Assembly (NCBI RefSeq): GCF_029689945.1
Contig: NZ_CP121451.1
Coordinates: forward strand, 496,001 to 560,000
Length of the DNA: 64,000 nt
Source of the DNA: Paenibacillus amylolyticus
GTDB lineage: Bacteria; Bacillota; Bacilli; Paenibacillales; Paenibacillaceae
Direction: 5' to 3'
The stretch's first letter is position 1. Each line of letters begins with the position of its first letter. Under the pieces are notes generated by a model. The model ran no database searches and was not told the origin of the DNA. It saw nothing but the letters and a program-made list of their open reading frames with translations. The position numbers and the translations under genes were made by a program. Below are positions 45,876 through 56,357 of the stretch, piece after piece.

Positions 45876-48584
45876 TTAATTTGGCGCAAGTTGCGGTTCG
45901 TCCCTTGGTCCCCATTGCTGTATCACCCGCTTCAACTCACTCAGCATAACCGGTTTGCTAATAAAGTCACGCATACCAATCTCCAGACAAGCTTCCTTGT
46001 CTTCACGTTTGGCATTGCCTGTAACTGCAATGATTGGAGGTATGCGATCTCGTGGAATCAGGCGGTGCAACAGGTCGGTCGCCTTCAGTCCATCCATCAC
46101 AGGCATATGAATATCCATCAACACAATGTCATAAGCATTCTGAGAGATGGCATCAATCGCTTCTACGCCATTGGTGCACACATCTGCCTGGTAGCCCAGC
46201 TTCTCCAGGTATTCTCGCAGAATTTTCCGATTTACCGGATGATCCTCAGCCACGAGAATACGCATGGCGACCTTGTCACTCTGACGTGTACGATCATGAT
46301 GGAACTGACTTGCCGTCTGCTCTGCCGAAGCATCTACACTCGCCGCAGGAACTGCAAAACGGAAAGTTGAACCTTCCCCTTCTATACTTTCGACACTGAT
46401 GCTGCCTCCCATGATTTCGACAAGTCGTTTGGAGATCACCAGCCCCAATCCTGTTCCACCATATTTGCGGTTAATGACCGGATGCAGTTGAGAGAAGGAC
46501 TGGAACAATTGATCCAGCTTATCGGCAGGGATGCCAATTCCCGTATCCTGCACAGCGAAATCAAGAACGCTATCTTCTGGCTTTCTGCCCTTGATAATAT
46601 CCACGTTAACATCAATGCTTCCCTGATCCGTGAACTTGAGCGCATTGCCAACCAAGTTCACCAGAATCTGCCGGATACGTATGGCGTCACCGACCATGAA
46701 CTCAGGGATGCTTGGATTAAGACGATATCTGATCTCCAGATGTTTCTCATCTGCACGGGGTTTAAACAGTTCGGCAACCTGCTCCAGCATATTACGTAAT
46801 GCAAATGGTTCATATGCCAGTGCCATTTTCCCGGACTCCAGCTTACTAAAGTCCAGAATATCATTGAGAATATTCAGCAGCGCATCTCCGCTGTCTTGAA
46901 TAATCTCGGCATATTCACGCTGTTCTTCCGATAAATCGGTACCGATCAACAACTCTGTCATGCCCACGATCCCGTTCATTGGTGTCCGAATTTCATGGCT
47001 AACCATCGACAGAAATTCCGACTTGGCCTGAGCTGCCAGCTCAGCCGTCTCTTTGGCACGTACAATTTCACGTTCGCCAGTCACGTCATTAAACACGACC
47101 ACTGCACCCTGAATCTGTCCCTGTTCAATAATTGGCGTCACCTGATACTGCACCAAAAAGCTGCTGCCATCTTTACGCCAGAACACATCCTCTTTGATTG
47201 AACGTCTCTGTCCATCCAACACAGTCATTTGAATCGGGCACTCTTCTTTTGGAAAATGACTTCCGTCTGCACGGGTGTGATGGATAATGGGATGTGAGTT
47301 CTTACCAATGAACTCTTTCGCCTCATAACCGAACATCGAAGCTGCTGCCGGGTTCATAAACATGGTGATTCCATCCGCATCCAAACCATATATTCCTTCC
47401 GTCACCGTATTAAGGATCAGCTCATGTTGCTTGCTTAGCTCCTGGATACGCTCCGTGTATTCCTTACGCTCGGTAATATCGGACACGATGCCATAGACGC
47501 CTACCATCTCCTTATCCACAATGATGGGCACATTCGTAACGGACACATCAACCTTCCGACCTTTTGAATTGACGATTCGGGTCTCATAATATTGCGGTTC
47601 ACCTTGCTTCACCATATCAAAATAGTGTTCGCCGTATTGCACATCACATGGATCCAGGTTAGATAGAAACGATTTGCCTATCAGCTTATTACGTGGAATA
47701 TCCAGCATTTGCACAAGTTTGCTGTTCACCGCACTATACTTGCCTTCCAGATTCAATGAATACACAGCTGCCGGGTTATGTTCGAACAGTGATCTGTACC
47801 GCTGACGACTTTCTCGAAGACGTCTGTCCGCATCCTTGTGATGGGTAATATCCCTGCTGATGCTTACGATCTGGACACTCTTGCCCCGTTCTCCGGCTAC
47901 AGGCTTCGCCAATGTCTCCATCCAGATATAGTGTCCCTTCTTGTGCAACACACGCATCTTGCAGCCATTGGTGATCTTGGAAAGATCCATCGGGTCCGGG
48001 TAATCTCCCGGATAACAATAATCCTTGAACGACTTGCCCATGACTTCCTCCGGCTTATAACCCAGCAAGGTGTACACGGAAGGTGAAACATATAACAACT
48101 CTCCATCCGCAGAACAAGTCGTAATCAGATCTTGCGCATGTTCAGCAAGGACCTGATACTTCTCCTGCGTCTCCTGAAGCTCACGTTCAACTTTTACAAT
48201 ATCGGTAACATCCTTGGCTATGCCGTAGATTCCAACGACTTCACTGTCGGCTGTAATTGGTATATAGGTAACTTGGGCGTGCTTTAGTGAACCATCCTTA
48301 TGATAGAATGCCATGGATTCACTGACTGAACGTCCAGCCAGTACCTCTGTAATGAATTGTTTTCGTAAATTCTCACTTTCCGGCGGGCTGATCCGATCCC
48401 GGCTCATACCCATAAGTTCTTCAATTTTATATCCAGATAACCGCTCAAAAGACGGGTTGGCGTCCATATGGTTTCCAGCAATGTCCATCACATAAATGGC
48501 ATCTGGATGATTAAAAAACAATGACCGGTAAGAGCTTCCCTCAGAAATAATGCGCTTCAGGGTTTCCGTTTTATTAATATCCAA
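45876..48584 (-). CDS. Hybrid sensor histidine kinase with four PAS domains
   Basis: 902 residues, no membrane segment, so a cytoplasmic sensor. Four PAS/PAC modules (about 17-135, 140-258, 264-382, 386-510; each ends like GVYGIVSDITERK), HisKA with phospho-acceptor His in FLSMVSHEIRTPMNG, an ATPase domain with N box LVNLVGNALKFTD, G1 DTGIGI and G2 GGTGLGL, and a C-terminal receiver with phospho-acceptor Asp in IVLMDIHMP and Lys in SKPVM. TTG start after GAGGGG. No separate response regulator is nearby. The final output partner is unknown. Confidence 0.94.
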   Translation of the reverse strand: MDINKTETLKRIISEGSSYRSLFFNHPDAIYVMDIAGNHMDANPSFERLSGYKIEELMGMSRDRISPPESENLRKQFITEVLAGRSVSESMAFYHKDGSLKHAQVTYIPITADSEVVGIYGIAKDVTDIVKVERELQETQEKYQVLAEHAQDLITTCSADGELLYVSPSVYTLLGYKPEEVMGKSFKDYCYPGDYPDPMDLSKITNGCKMRVLHKKGHYIWMETLAKPVAGERGKSVQIVSISRDITHHKDADRRLRESRQRYRSLFEHNPAAVYSLNLEGKYSAVNSKLVQMLDIPRNKLIGKSFLSNLDPCDVQYGEHYFDMVKQGEPQYYETRIVNSKGRKVDVSVTNVPIIVDKEMVGVYGIVSDITERKEYTERIQELSKQHELILNTVTEGIYGLDADGITMFMNPAAASMFGYEAKEFIGKNSHPIIHHTRADGSHFPKEECPIQMTVLDGQRRSIKEDVFWRKDGSSFLVQYQVTPIIEQGQIQGAVVVFNDVTGEREIVRAKETAELAAQAKSEFLSMVSHEIRTPMNGIVGMTELLIGTDLSEEQREYAEIIQDSGDALLNILNDILDFSKLESGKMALAYEPFALRNMLEQVAELFKPRADEKHLEIRYRLNPSIPEFMVGDAIRIRQILVNLVGNALKFTDQGSIDVNVDIIKGRKPEDSVLDFAVQDTGIGIPADKLDQLFQSFSQLHPVINRKYGGTGLGLVISKRLVEIMGGSISVESIEGEGSTFRFAVPAASVDASAEQTASQFHHDRTRQSDKVAMRILVAEDHPVNRKILREYLEKLGYQADVCTNGVEAIDAISQNAYDIVLMDIHMPVMDGLKATDLLHRLIPRDRIPPIIAVTGNAKREDKEACLEIGMRDFISKPVMLSELKRVIQQWGPRDEPQLAPN

Positions 48585-48902
48585 GGCTTACCCCTCTTTC
48601 TCAGCCAATATCTTCATCTAACAACAGGAATTAGTCATTCCCTATAGAAATGGGCCTACCCTCGAATAACCATGTAAGCCAGCCTAGAAACAGCTTTTTT
48701 TATTTTACCAGATTCTTGTCTCATTTTGCTTATAATCTATGATTCAAATCACATGATGTGTGATGTAATAGTTGGAAATTAAGTCTTAGATTCGTTAGCG
48801 CTCTGTAAGATGCCTCTGCGTAAAATTAACGATACATTTTGTATCAAAAAGGATATAATCTTTAAAAAAATGTTTTTCAACGACGGAGAGGATGAATGAA
48901 TC
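48585..48902. other. Divergent intergenic region
   Basis: Between the hybrid kinase (minus) and acyltransferase (plus). It contains a half-copy of the TAACGAA-type repeat (48783-48834, AGATTCGTTAGCGCTCTG) and AT-rich promoter-like DNA near 48850. Nothing else is recognised. Confidence 0.45.
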
Positions 48903-49463
48903 ATGCTGCCCAACAGAGTTAAAATTGCCTATGGCAAACTAAGAGGCTTGACCATTTTTGGTAAAATACAGCCCTCCATGGGCCTGTTGCCACGGATCAG
49001 GGGCAAAGTATATCTAAATAAGCGTGGTGACTTGCAGGTGGGAAAGCGGCTTAACATCATAGGTAAACCCTGGGGAACCCAGCTAACCGTGGTCAAAGGG
49101 GCACGACTAACGATTGGCGATGACGTCATGATTAATGCCGGTGTGGGGATTGCCGCTAACGTAGAGGTGACCATCGGCAATAACGTCATGATTGGTCCTC
49201 GAACAAGCATATTCGATAGTGCTTATCACCGGATTGATTCACTGGATGACGGGAGCCAGACTGCCAAGCGAATTGTCATTCAGGACAATGCCTGGATTGG
49301 TACAGGCGCGCTCATTCTGCCCGGAGTGACGATTGGCAGGAATGCAGTCGTGGCAGCAGGAAGCACGGTGACCAAAGATGTACCCGAGAATACACTTGTA
49401 GCCGGCGCGCCAGCCAAGATCATTCGCGAGCTGACCATTCATGACGGTTGGGTCAGACATTAG
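48903..49463 (+). CDS. Hexapeptide-repeat acyltransferase
   Basis: 186 residues of left-handed beta-helix (LbH) type: repeated hexapeptide turns (LTIGDDVMINAGVGIAANVEV, IGNNVMIGPRT, VIQDNAWIGTGALILPGVTIG, NAVVAAGSTVTKDVPENTLVAGAPAK). The loop YHRIDS supplies the catalytic His. Such enzymes O-acetylate sugars of surface polysaccharides or small molecules. GAGAGGATG precedes the start by about 10 bases. Stand-alone gene. Confidence 0.92.
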   Translation: MLPNRVKIAYGKLRGLTIFGKIQPSMGLLPRIRGKVYLNKRGDLQVGKRLNIIGKPWGTQLTVVKGARLTIGDDVMINAGVGIAANVEVTIGNNVMIGPRTSIFDSAYHRIDSLDDGSQTAKRIVIQDNAWIGTGALILPGVTIGRNAVVAAGSTVTKDVPENTLVAGAPAKIIRELTIHDGWVRH

Positions 49464-49558
49464 AAAAAATCCCCTTAAGCTTACATACAACAGAACTTTG
49501 CATGTTTTGGCTTAAAGAGGATCTTGAGCTTACAATAACCAGGCATATATCTAATTAT

Positions 49559-50305
49559 TCAAATTTCTTTTTTGGCAAAATACATCATGCCGATTCCAAT
49601 GAAAATGACAGCACTGCCTCCGACGACCGCCAGCATCGTCATCAGCGGAACATTGTAGGCTCCGAAACCTCCGCCGTCCACGGGTGTCATCAGAATCATC
49701 GGTTGTGCCCAGGGATAATACGGTCCAAACGTCGCCGAGTTCACGATGAGAATATTCGGTACAGTTAGAGCAAAATTCAGTGCAAGCGGTGCGGCAAAAC
49801 TGCTCCATACCAGGGAAACGAACATCTGCAGGGCGGCAAGAGGTACACAAGCCAATAACCCAAGCAGCATTTTGCCCACCAGGAATCCCCAGGGTATCTG
49901 CATTGTAATGCCATGAATCGTGCCTGCCAGCAGAATGGACAGCAGCAACAACACTTGTGTACCCGCCAGAAGCATGAGTACAATCGTCAGTTTGCCTGCG
50001 TATACACCTGAACGTGTGAGCGGCAGAACCAGCATCTGCTTCCACCCTCCTCCTGCATGTTCGAAACGGCAGACAAAGGACGTAAACACGCCAGTCAGCA
50101 TCGGCAACAGGAGTAATCCGTGCAAGAAGACCATGGTGCCCATCAGTACCTGCCAATTCCCCGATGGAGTGGACAACAGTCCGATGAGCAGTGCAATAAG
50201 TGGACTTAACAGAATCAGGAGCCATATGGGTGACTTGCCCATCTTCAACCGTTCAGCAGACAAAATTCGAAAATACGTTGTCGCAAAGCTCATATCAGGC
50301 CACAT
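49559..50305 (-). CDS. Lantibiotic-immunity-type ABC permease (LanG/E-like)
   Basis: A 248-residue ABC-2 type permease with six predicted helices. Near the N terminus, AERLKMGKSPIWLLILLSPLIALLIG is typical of the BcrB/NukE/SpaE-G group, and the first cytosolic loop reads FEHAGGGWKQMLVLPLTRSGVYAGKL. It overlaps the preceding permease gene by 11 bp, last gene of the operon. Confidence 0.88.
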   Translation of the reverse strand: MWPDMSFATTYFRILSAERLKMGKSPIWLLILLSPLIALLIGLLSTPSGNWQVLMGTMVFLHGLLLLPMLTGVFTSFVCRFEHAGGGWKQMLVLPLTRSGVYAGKLTIVLMLLAGTQVLLLLSILLAGTIHGITMQIPWGFLVGKMLLGLLACVPLAALQMFVSLVWSSFAAPLALNFALTVPNILIVNSATFGPYYPWAQPMILMTPVDGGGFGAYNVPLMTMLAVVGGSAVIFIGIGMMYFAKKEI

Positions 50306-51011
50306 CCTTCCGGCTAAAATGAACCATACCCAGCAACAGGATCAAGAGCCCCAGACCTGCACCCATGCCTGCATACAGATATGGATTAGGTCCATTCCAG
50401 GCCATCTGTGCCCAAGCAAGTGGAAAGTGGGGTGAGATACTGAGCGCGAACATGCCTGTTATCGCGAGAACAATCCCCAGGGTGACGGGAAGCGCCTGAT
50501 TCTTGTTTACCATCGTGAGCCATAACTCCAAAGACAACACGGGAAGCGCCCCAGCCAAAGGCATCAGTCCGAGCTTGATGGCATGCGTCCAAGGGATCTC
50601 ACTGGCATGGAATCCGAGGACCAGACCCAGACCTACAATTCCTGCGGTTAATAGCAGGCAGGAGATCACCAGCAGCAGACAAGCCAGCAGGAACTTGGCC
50701 AGATACACGGCCGGTCTTGAAATCGGCATCGCCAGCAACTGTTTCCACGATCCCTGTTCATGCTCGACACTCGCGATCATGGAGCTTAGAATGGTTGCTC
50801 CCAACATCAGAGACAACGGTACAAAAACAACCACATTGCCCAACAATCCGCCCCACAGATTATCCGCATACTGCTCTTTCAGATAGTCCAACCGTAAGCC
50901 AAAATTAAGCGCCTGCATCGCTGTCAATCCAAGCGGAGCCAGAAACACGAGAAACCAGATTCCCTTGCCCCGAATCTTGAGCCAGTCCGACGATAATGCA
51001 CGTCCGGTCAT
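50295..51011 (-). CDS. Lantibiotic-immunity-type ABC permease (LanE/G-like)
   Basis: A 238-residue paralogue of the following gene with the same plan: SDWLKIRGKGIWFLVFLAPLGLTAMQ, then EHEQGSWKQLLAMPISRPAVYLAKF, six helices in all. Its ATG overlaps the stop of the ATPase gene (ATGA). The two permeases together with the ATPase form a FEG-type exporter or membrane-clearing pump. Confidence 0.88.
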   Translation of the reverse strand: MTGRALSSDWLKIRGKGIWFLVFLAPLGLTAMQALNFGLRLDYLKEQYADNLWGGLLGNVVVFVPLSLMLGATILSSMIASVEHEQGSWKQLLAMPISRPAVYLAKFLLACLLLVISCLLLTAGIVGLGLVLGFHASEIPWTHAIKLGLMPLAGALPVLSLELWLTMVNKNQALPVTLGIVLAITGMFALSISPHFPLAWAQMAWNGPNPYLYAGMGAGLGLLILLLGMVHFSRKDVA

Positions 51012-51922
51012 AGGGAAGCCCCCTCGCCAATGACCCGCATGAACAGATCTTCCAGCGACTGACGCTGTTCCTCAACACGATACACATCATGATCCTGTTC
51101 AATCAATCGGCGGACAAGCAATGCAACCGAAGGGTTATCCATATAAGGGAACGTTAATGCAGAACCTTGTCGCTGACCGAATTGCCCTTGCTCTCTCGCC
51201 AGTTTCATGGCCTCTTCCGGCTCGGAAACCGTTAACCGGATAGAACTACCCGTCTGACTGTGCAGACTCGCGATGGTATCCTGAAGCACCATCTTGCCTT
51301 CACGGATAATACCAACACGACTTGCCATCTGCTCGACTTCACTCAGCAAGTGGCTGGAAACCAGAACAGTAATGCCATGTTCCAGAGGCATGCGTTTGAT
51401 CAGCTCCCGAATCTCCTGAATACCGGCCGGATCAAGTCCGTTCGTTGGCTCGTCCAGAATCAGAAGCTCCGGCTCACCCAGCAAAGCGCTGGCAATACCC
51501 AGACGCTGCTTCATGCCAAGGGAGTACCCCTTCACTGAACGTTTGGCATCCTTGGTCAGATCTACAATGGATAGCACTTCAGCTATTCTTGATTTCGGGA
51601 CATTGAGGATGCGGCGCAAGGTCTCCAGATTCTCTACCGCATTCAGATGTCCGTAATACGAAGGGTATTCCACCAGGGAGCCCACACGGCGCAGAATGTC
51701 CATACGCTCCTTGCGGATATCCTTGTCAAAGACACGGATTACGCCTTTGGTTGGTTTAATCAAGCCGAGAAGCATGCGAATCGTTGTTGTTTTGCCGGCA
51801 CCGTTGGGACCGAGGAAGCCGTAGATATCTCCCTTTTTAATATGCAGATCAAGTTCACGGACCGCTGCACGGTCCCGGTATGTTTTCCACAGATTCGCCG
51901 TTTGAATAATATTTTCACTCAC
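51008..51922 (-). CDS. Lantibiotic-immunity-type ABC ATPase (LanF/BcrA-like)
   Basis: 304 residues. Walker A GPNGAGKTTT, signature YSLGMKQRLGIA, Walker B LLILDEPTNGLDP, and switch His VSSHLL. The Q-loop glutamine is replaced by glutamate (VGSLVEYPSYYGHL), the 'E-loop' known from LanF proteins that protect against lantibiotics. A C-terminal extension of about 85 residues is typical for BcrA. It lies 84 bp behind the sensor kinase gene. Confidence 0.92.
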   Translation of the reverse strand: MSENIIQTANLWKTYRDRAAVRELDLHIKKGDIYGFLGPNGAGKTTTIRMLLGLIKPTKGVIRVFDKDIRKERMDILRRVGSLVEYPSYYGHLNAVENLETLRRILNVPKSRIAEVLSIVDLTKDAKRSVKGYSLGMKQRLGIASALLGEPELLILDEPTNGLDPAGIQEIRELIKRMPLEHGITVLVSSHLLSEVEQMASRVGIIREGKMVLQDTIASLHSQTGSSIRLTVSEPEEAMKLAREQGQFGQRQGSALTFPYMDNPSVALLVRRLIEQDHDVYRVEEQRQSLEDLFMRVIGEGASL

Positions 51923-52006
51923 TGTATGATCACCTCGGAACTATCGTAACCTTCCAAGGTTAAAGCCAAGGTAGTCTCCAGTTTAAGTTTAGTTTAAAAA
52001 GAGATC

Positions 52007-53578
52007 TTAAGGGTTCGTTGTGTCCTTACTTCCCTTACCACTGTAAATGTATGTCCGAACGCCCGTATCGGAACTGTCCACCCGCTTGCGCAGTCCCATC
52101 TCACGAATTAACAGGTCTACAATGGATAAACCCAGACCTGTGCCTTTGGTGTCGGGATCCTGTTGCATTCCCGGACCGCGATCCTGAATAACGATGGCCG
52201 TCTGCCCCTGAATCTCCCGGGTTGAGATGCCAATATATTTCCCGCTGGCGGCATGACGTATCACGTTTTGGAACAGGTTATCCAGAATACGACGCATACC
52301 CTGTTCATCCATAAGCCAAATCAGCGGTTCCTCCGGCAGGTCAATATCAATTTCGAATTGCTCTTTCTCCCAGACCGGATACCAGGCCGCCGCCGTTTCC
52401 CTGACCATCCGCAGCATATCTTTCTCTTCCAGCTTCAGCGTATATTTACCGCTTGTGAGCAAATTATAGGATAACATGTTGTCAATGAGCCCGCCGAGGT
52501 CCTCCATCTTCGCTTCCATGCGATGTAATGAACGGTCCCCTTGCTCGCTTAGCGCTTCCTTATGCAAAGCATGCATATGTCCACGAATCACCGTTAGTGG
52601 GGTGCGCAGATCGTGGGAAAGCCCCGCAATCAGACGTTTGCGCAATTGTTCTTCCTCACGCTCACGCTGGCGGCTGTCGGACAGTTGATACACCATCTGG
52701 TTAAATGACTCCTCCAGCTGACCAATCTCATCTGACCGCCGAATATCAACCGGAAGCGGAATGCCTTCCTTGCCCGGTGTCATCATCGCCGTCTGTAAAC
52801 GAATAAGTCGTTTGCGAATACGTGCGAAGAAGAGAATCGACATGATGATGAAAATCATGAAGATGATCGTCATCACAATGCCAAGATACAGGAGCTCCAT
52901 TGGCCAGTTGCTCTGTGTCATTTGCAGAAGTGATCGCGGCACTTCAATGATCATGAAGCCCTGTCCCTTGTCCTTTTCACCTCCACCGATGTATGAAACG
53001 ACGGTTAACGGATCGCGAAAGGAAGCTTCTTTCATGAATTGCACCGTATTGCTCACATTCCATATGGCCGGAATTCGAGTCTCTGCCTTTTTCCCTGAAT
53101 CCAGTGACCATCTCAATGTCGTGTCTGTCCCGCCATCCGGCGATGTGGAATTCAGAAGCGTTACATCTTCACCACCGAGAATAAAGAGGGTCTCACCGCT
53201 TGCATTCACACGATACATGGAAGACTTGGGATACGATGCATGTAATTGCTCCAAACGGGCCTTAATCTCCTCATCTGAAGCACCATTCAGGTTCTCTGCT
53301 TCACGCGACCACAGGTTACTGATCCGGGTAACGTCACCGTAAGGCGCCGCTTGATTCGTATTGGTGTTGTTCACTACGACAACATATATGATGGATATGA
53401 TCGGCAGAACGACGGGCACGAATAATACGGCCGCCAGAATCAGGATGATATATCTGGACATCAAGGACCGCCCAAAGCGTAGCTTGCCCTGCCTGGTTTG
53501 CTTATGCTCAGGGTCCATGCGCGGTTCTCCTTTCCATTCTCCATTCATCGTCTTCCGTGCTCTGAACCGTCGGATCAT
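52007..53578 (-). CDS. Sensor histidine kinase for the LanFEG-type operon
   Basis: 523 residues. TM1 near 43-69, an extracellular domain of about 155 residues, TM2 near 227-250, HAMP, HisKA with the acceptor His in AGLSHDLRTPLTVIRGH, and an ATPase domain with N box DNLFQNVIRHA, G1 QDRGPGM and G2 KGTGLGLS. Its ATG overlaps the response-regulator stop (ATGA), so the pair is co-translated. It presumably senses an antimicrobial peptide or cell-envelope damage. Confidence 0.93.
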   Translation of the reverse strand: MIRRFRARKTMNGEWKGEPRMDPEHKQTRQGKLRFGRSLMSRYIILILAAVLFVPVVLPIISIIYVVVVNNTNTNQAAPYGDVTRISNLWSREAENLNGASDEEIKARLEQLHASYPKSSMYRVNASGETLFILGGEDVTLLNSTSPDGGTDTTLRWSLDSGKKAETRIPAIWNVSNTVQFMKEASFRDPLTVVSYIGGGEKDKGQGFMIIEVPRSLLQMTQSNWPMELLYLGIVMTIIFMIFIIMSILFFARIRKRLIRLQTAMMTPGKEGIPLPVDIRRSDEIGQLEESFNQMVYQLSDSRQREREEEQLRKRLIAGLSHDLRTPLTVIRGHMHALHKEALSEQGDRSLHRMEAKMEDLGGLIDNMLSYNLLTSGKYTLKLEEKDMLRMVRETAAAWYPVWEKEQFEIDIDLPEEPLIWLMDEQGMRRILDNLFQNVIRHAASGKYIGISTREIQGQTAIVIQDRGPGMQQDPDTKGTGLGLSIVDLLIREMGLRKRVDSSDTGVRTYIYSGKGSKDTTNP

Positions 53579-54255
53579 GGCTTCTTCACACGATATCCCA
53601 CACCGCGGACCGTCTGAATAACGACCGGATTGGCCGGATCAAGCTCCAGCTTTTCGCGCAGATGTCGAATATGTACCATCAAAGTTTTGTCCCCATCCAG
53701 ATAAGGCTCGTTCCAGACAGCTTCATAGATCTGCTCTTTGGTTCGAATCATGCCCATATGTCGCAGCAGGTAGGCGAAGATATGGAACTGTTTTCCCGAT
53801 AAATAATCTCATCCCCCGTCTCCTCATTCACGATCCGGTTGTCCTTCTCATAGATGGAGAGATGATCCAGCTTCAGGGCAGTATCGGAGGATGCCGCTGT
53901 CCCTGCCTTACGCAGTTGGACCTCAATTCGGGCAGCCAGTTCATCGGGGTGAAATGGTTTGGTCACATAGTCATCGGCAAAATCGAGACCGTGCAATTTA
54001 TCGTCAATGGACGTTCTGGCCGAAAGCATGACAATGGGCACAGCGGGATGTTCTTTTTCAATCGCTGCCCACCGTAAATCCATCCAGCCCGGGCAGCATG
54101 ACATCCAGAATAATGAGTGAGCAGCCAACAGCAGCCTCGGATGCACCTTCACCACTGCCGAACCATACCACCTCATAACCGCGCTCCTCCAGATCAGCTC
54201 TGACCCATGTTGCAATTTCCGTATCATCTTCAATGTATAACAGTTTGGTTTTCAT
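53575..54255 (-). CDS. OmpR-family response regulator (two frameshifts)
   Basis: About 227 residues after joining three frames. Receiver: KLLYIEDDTEI (acidic pair), acceptor Asp in LIILDVMLPGLDGFT, VMLSART, and Lys in DDYVTKPFHPDEL; winged helix: GKQFHIFAYLLRHMGMIRTKEQIYEAVW and VHIRHLREKLELDP...TVRGVGYRVKK. One break is at 54068-54070 (an extra base or two missing), the other at 53801-53803 where one more A on the plus strand restores GDEIILSGKQFH. It is first in the operon with the sensor kinase and ABC genes. Confidence 0.9.
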
Positions 54256-54427
54256 CCGAATATTCGTTTCCTTTCCGCTCCCATTGGGTTAATGATATAT
54301 CTGAGCATCATCATAAAAACGGTACCACACATTCTAATTATAGCTTATCCATTAACGTAGGGAATGTGATATCAGATCAGTCTATCAAGTACATATCAGT
54401 TCTACACCTGACGGGAGGAATTTCATT

Positions 54428-56186
54428 ATGCTGCTGGAAGCCATCTATCATCAACCAAAACGAAATTGGGCCTACGCCTATGATCAAGATACAATCCATC
54501 TGCGCCTGCGCGCCAAAAAGAATGATTTGACAGAGGTACATGCCCTGACCGGGACAAATATGCGTGGGATGCCACCAAAGCGCTGGTTCCCTTAACGAAG
54601 TTCACCTCCGACTCCATGTTTGATTACTACGAAGGCGAAGTGAAACCTCCCTACCATCGGTTGAAGTACTCTTTTTTGCTCAAAAGTGGAGATCAACAGC
54701 TATGGATGACCGAGACAGACTTCCAGGAAGAAGAACCGGACGATCCGGGTCGTATGTTCCAGTTCCCTTATATTCATGCTGGAGCTGTATTCACACCTCC
54801 TGCATGGGTTAAGGATGCCGTGTTTTATCAGATTTTCCCTGAACGATTCGCGAATGGCAATCCCGATATTAGTCCGGAAAAGGTGGAACCGTGGGGTGGC
54901 GAGCCAACCCCTTTCAATTTCTTCGGCGGTGATCTTCAAGGCGTGATTGACCATCTGGATTATATCAGTGATCTTGGCATTAATGCGATCTACTTCACAC
55001 CCATCTTCGAAGCCACCACCAACCACAAATACGATACCGAAGACTACCTGCGGGTAGATCGGCATTTTGGTGACGCAGATACCGTGAAACGACTGGTCGA
55101 GCTGTGCCATGCACGTGGAATTCGCGTATTGCTGGATGCGGTGTTCAACCATTCCGGGAAGACCTTTGCGCCGTTTGTGGATGTGCAGAAGAACGGAGAA
55201 CAATCCAAATACAAGGACTGGTTCCATGTACATGAATTCCCGCTGGACGTGAAGGATGGCATTCCTACATATGAGACCTTCGGATTCGAAGCGCACATGC
55301 CAAAGCTGAATACGGAGAATGCCGAGGTTAAGGACTATCTGTTGAAGGTCGCCGAGTACTGGATCAAGGAAGTGGGTGCGGACGGATGGCGACTGGATGT
55401 CGCAGACGAGGTGGATGATGCCTTCTGGCGCGATTTCCGCCGTGTAGTCAAGGCTGCCAATCCGGAAGCCTACATCCTGGGCGAAGTATGGAACGAGTCT
55501 TCCGCCTGGCTGCAAGGTGACCAGTTCGATGCGTCCATGAACTATCCCTTTACCGATGCCGTGAATGCTTTCTTTGTGAAAAATACAATGCACGCCGAAC
55601 AGTTCGCGAACTCCATCGGGCGACAGTTGTCCCGTTATCCACTTCAGGCCAGCGAAGTAGCATTCAATCTGCTGGACAGCCACGATACCCCGCGGCTGCT
55701 CACGCTGTGTGAAGGCGACCAGCGCAAGATGAAGCTGGCTGCGTTATTCCAGTTCAGTTACATGGGCGCTCCGTGCATCTATTACGGAGACGAGATTGGC
55801 TTGGACGGCGAGCATGATCCGGGTGCCGTAAATGCATGGAATGGGATGAAGCGAAGCAGGACCGGGAGCTGTTCGACTTTTATCAGAGACTGATCTCCCT
55901 GCGTCATGCTCATCCTGCCCTGCGTGCAGAAGGCACCGTTCGTTTCCTTCAGGCTCGTGCCAATGGAAGCCAACTGGTATTTGAGCGGCAGAATGAAGAG
56001 GAACGCGTTCTGATTCTGTTCAATCGCTCGGAAGAGACGGCTATTGTTGAGCTGGAGGCTGGTGACGGAGAGTGGGCCGAGTTGTTCGGTGAGAACCATC
56101 GTACCGCCAAGGAAGATGGCGTGCTTGCCATTGAATTGCCCGCCTATGGATATGCCGTATTGAGTACGGCTGTGAGCCAGGACTAG
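54428..56186 (+). CDS. GH13 neopullulanase/cyclomaltodextrinase-type glycosidase (two frameshifts)
   Basis: About 587 residues. An N-terminal CBM34-like beta domain starts [19 protein letters not shown], then the GH13_20 catalytic barrel: [33 protein letters not shown] (nucleophile Asp), ILGEVWNE (acid Glu), and [12 protein letters not shown] (third Asp). The C-terminal beta domain ends VLSTAVSQD. There is no signal peptide, so it is intracellular and acts on maltodextrins or cyclodextrins taken up by the cell. One G is missing at 54551-54553 (restores [18 protein letters not shown]) and one at 55821-55823 (restores [11 protein letters not shown]). GGGAGG lies 9 bases before the ATG. Confidence 0.9.
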
Positions 56187-56256
56187 ATTCATAATATAGA
56201 TATACCTGAAGTTATATATATGCGAGTCCATCTTCGCATCAGTTGGCTATGTAAAA

Positions 56257-56302
56257 CAAGCGTCCTGCAGAACCCGGATTCGGGTTTGCGGACGCTTGTT
56301 TT
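56257..56302. terminator. Terminator after the GH13 gene
   Basis: CAAGCGTCC...GGACGCTTG enclosing AACCCG/CGGGTT, followed by TTTT; it separates the convergent glycosidase and serine dehydratase genes. Confidence 0.88.
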
Positions 56303-56357
56303 GGTATTGCCGTTATACATCATGATGTCACCGATGATCTCAGTGTTCCCATTCAGA

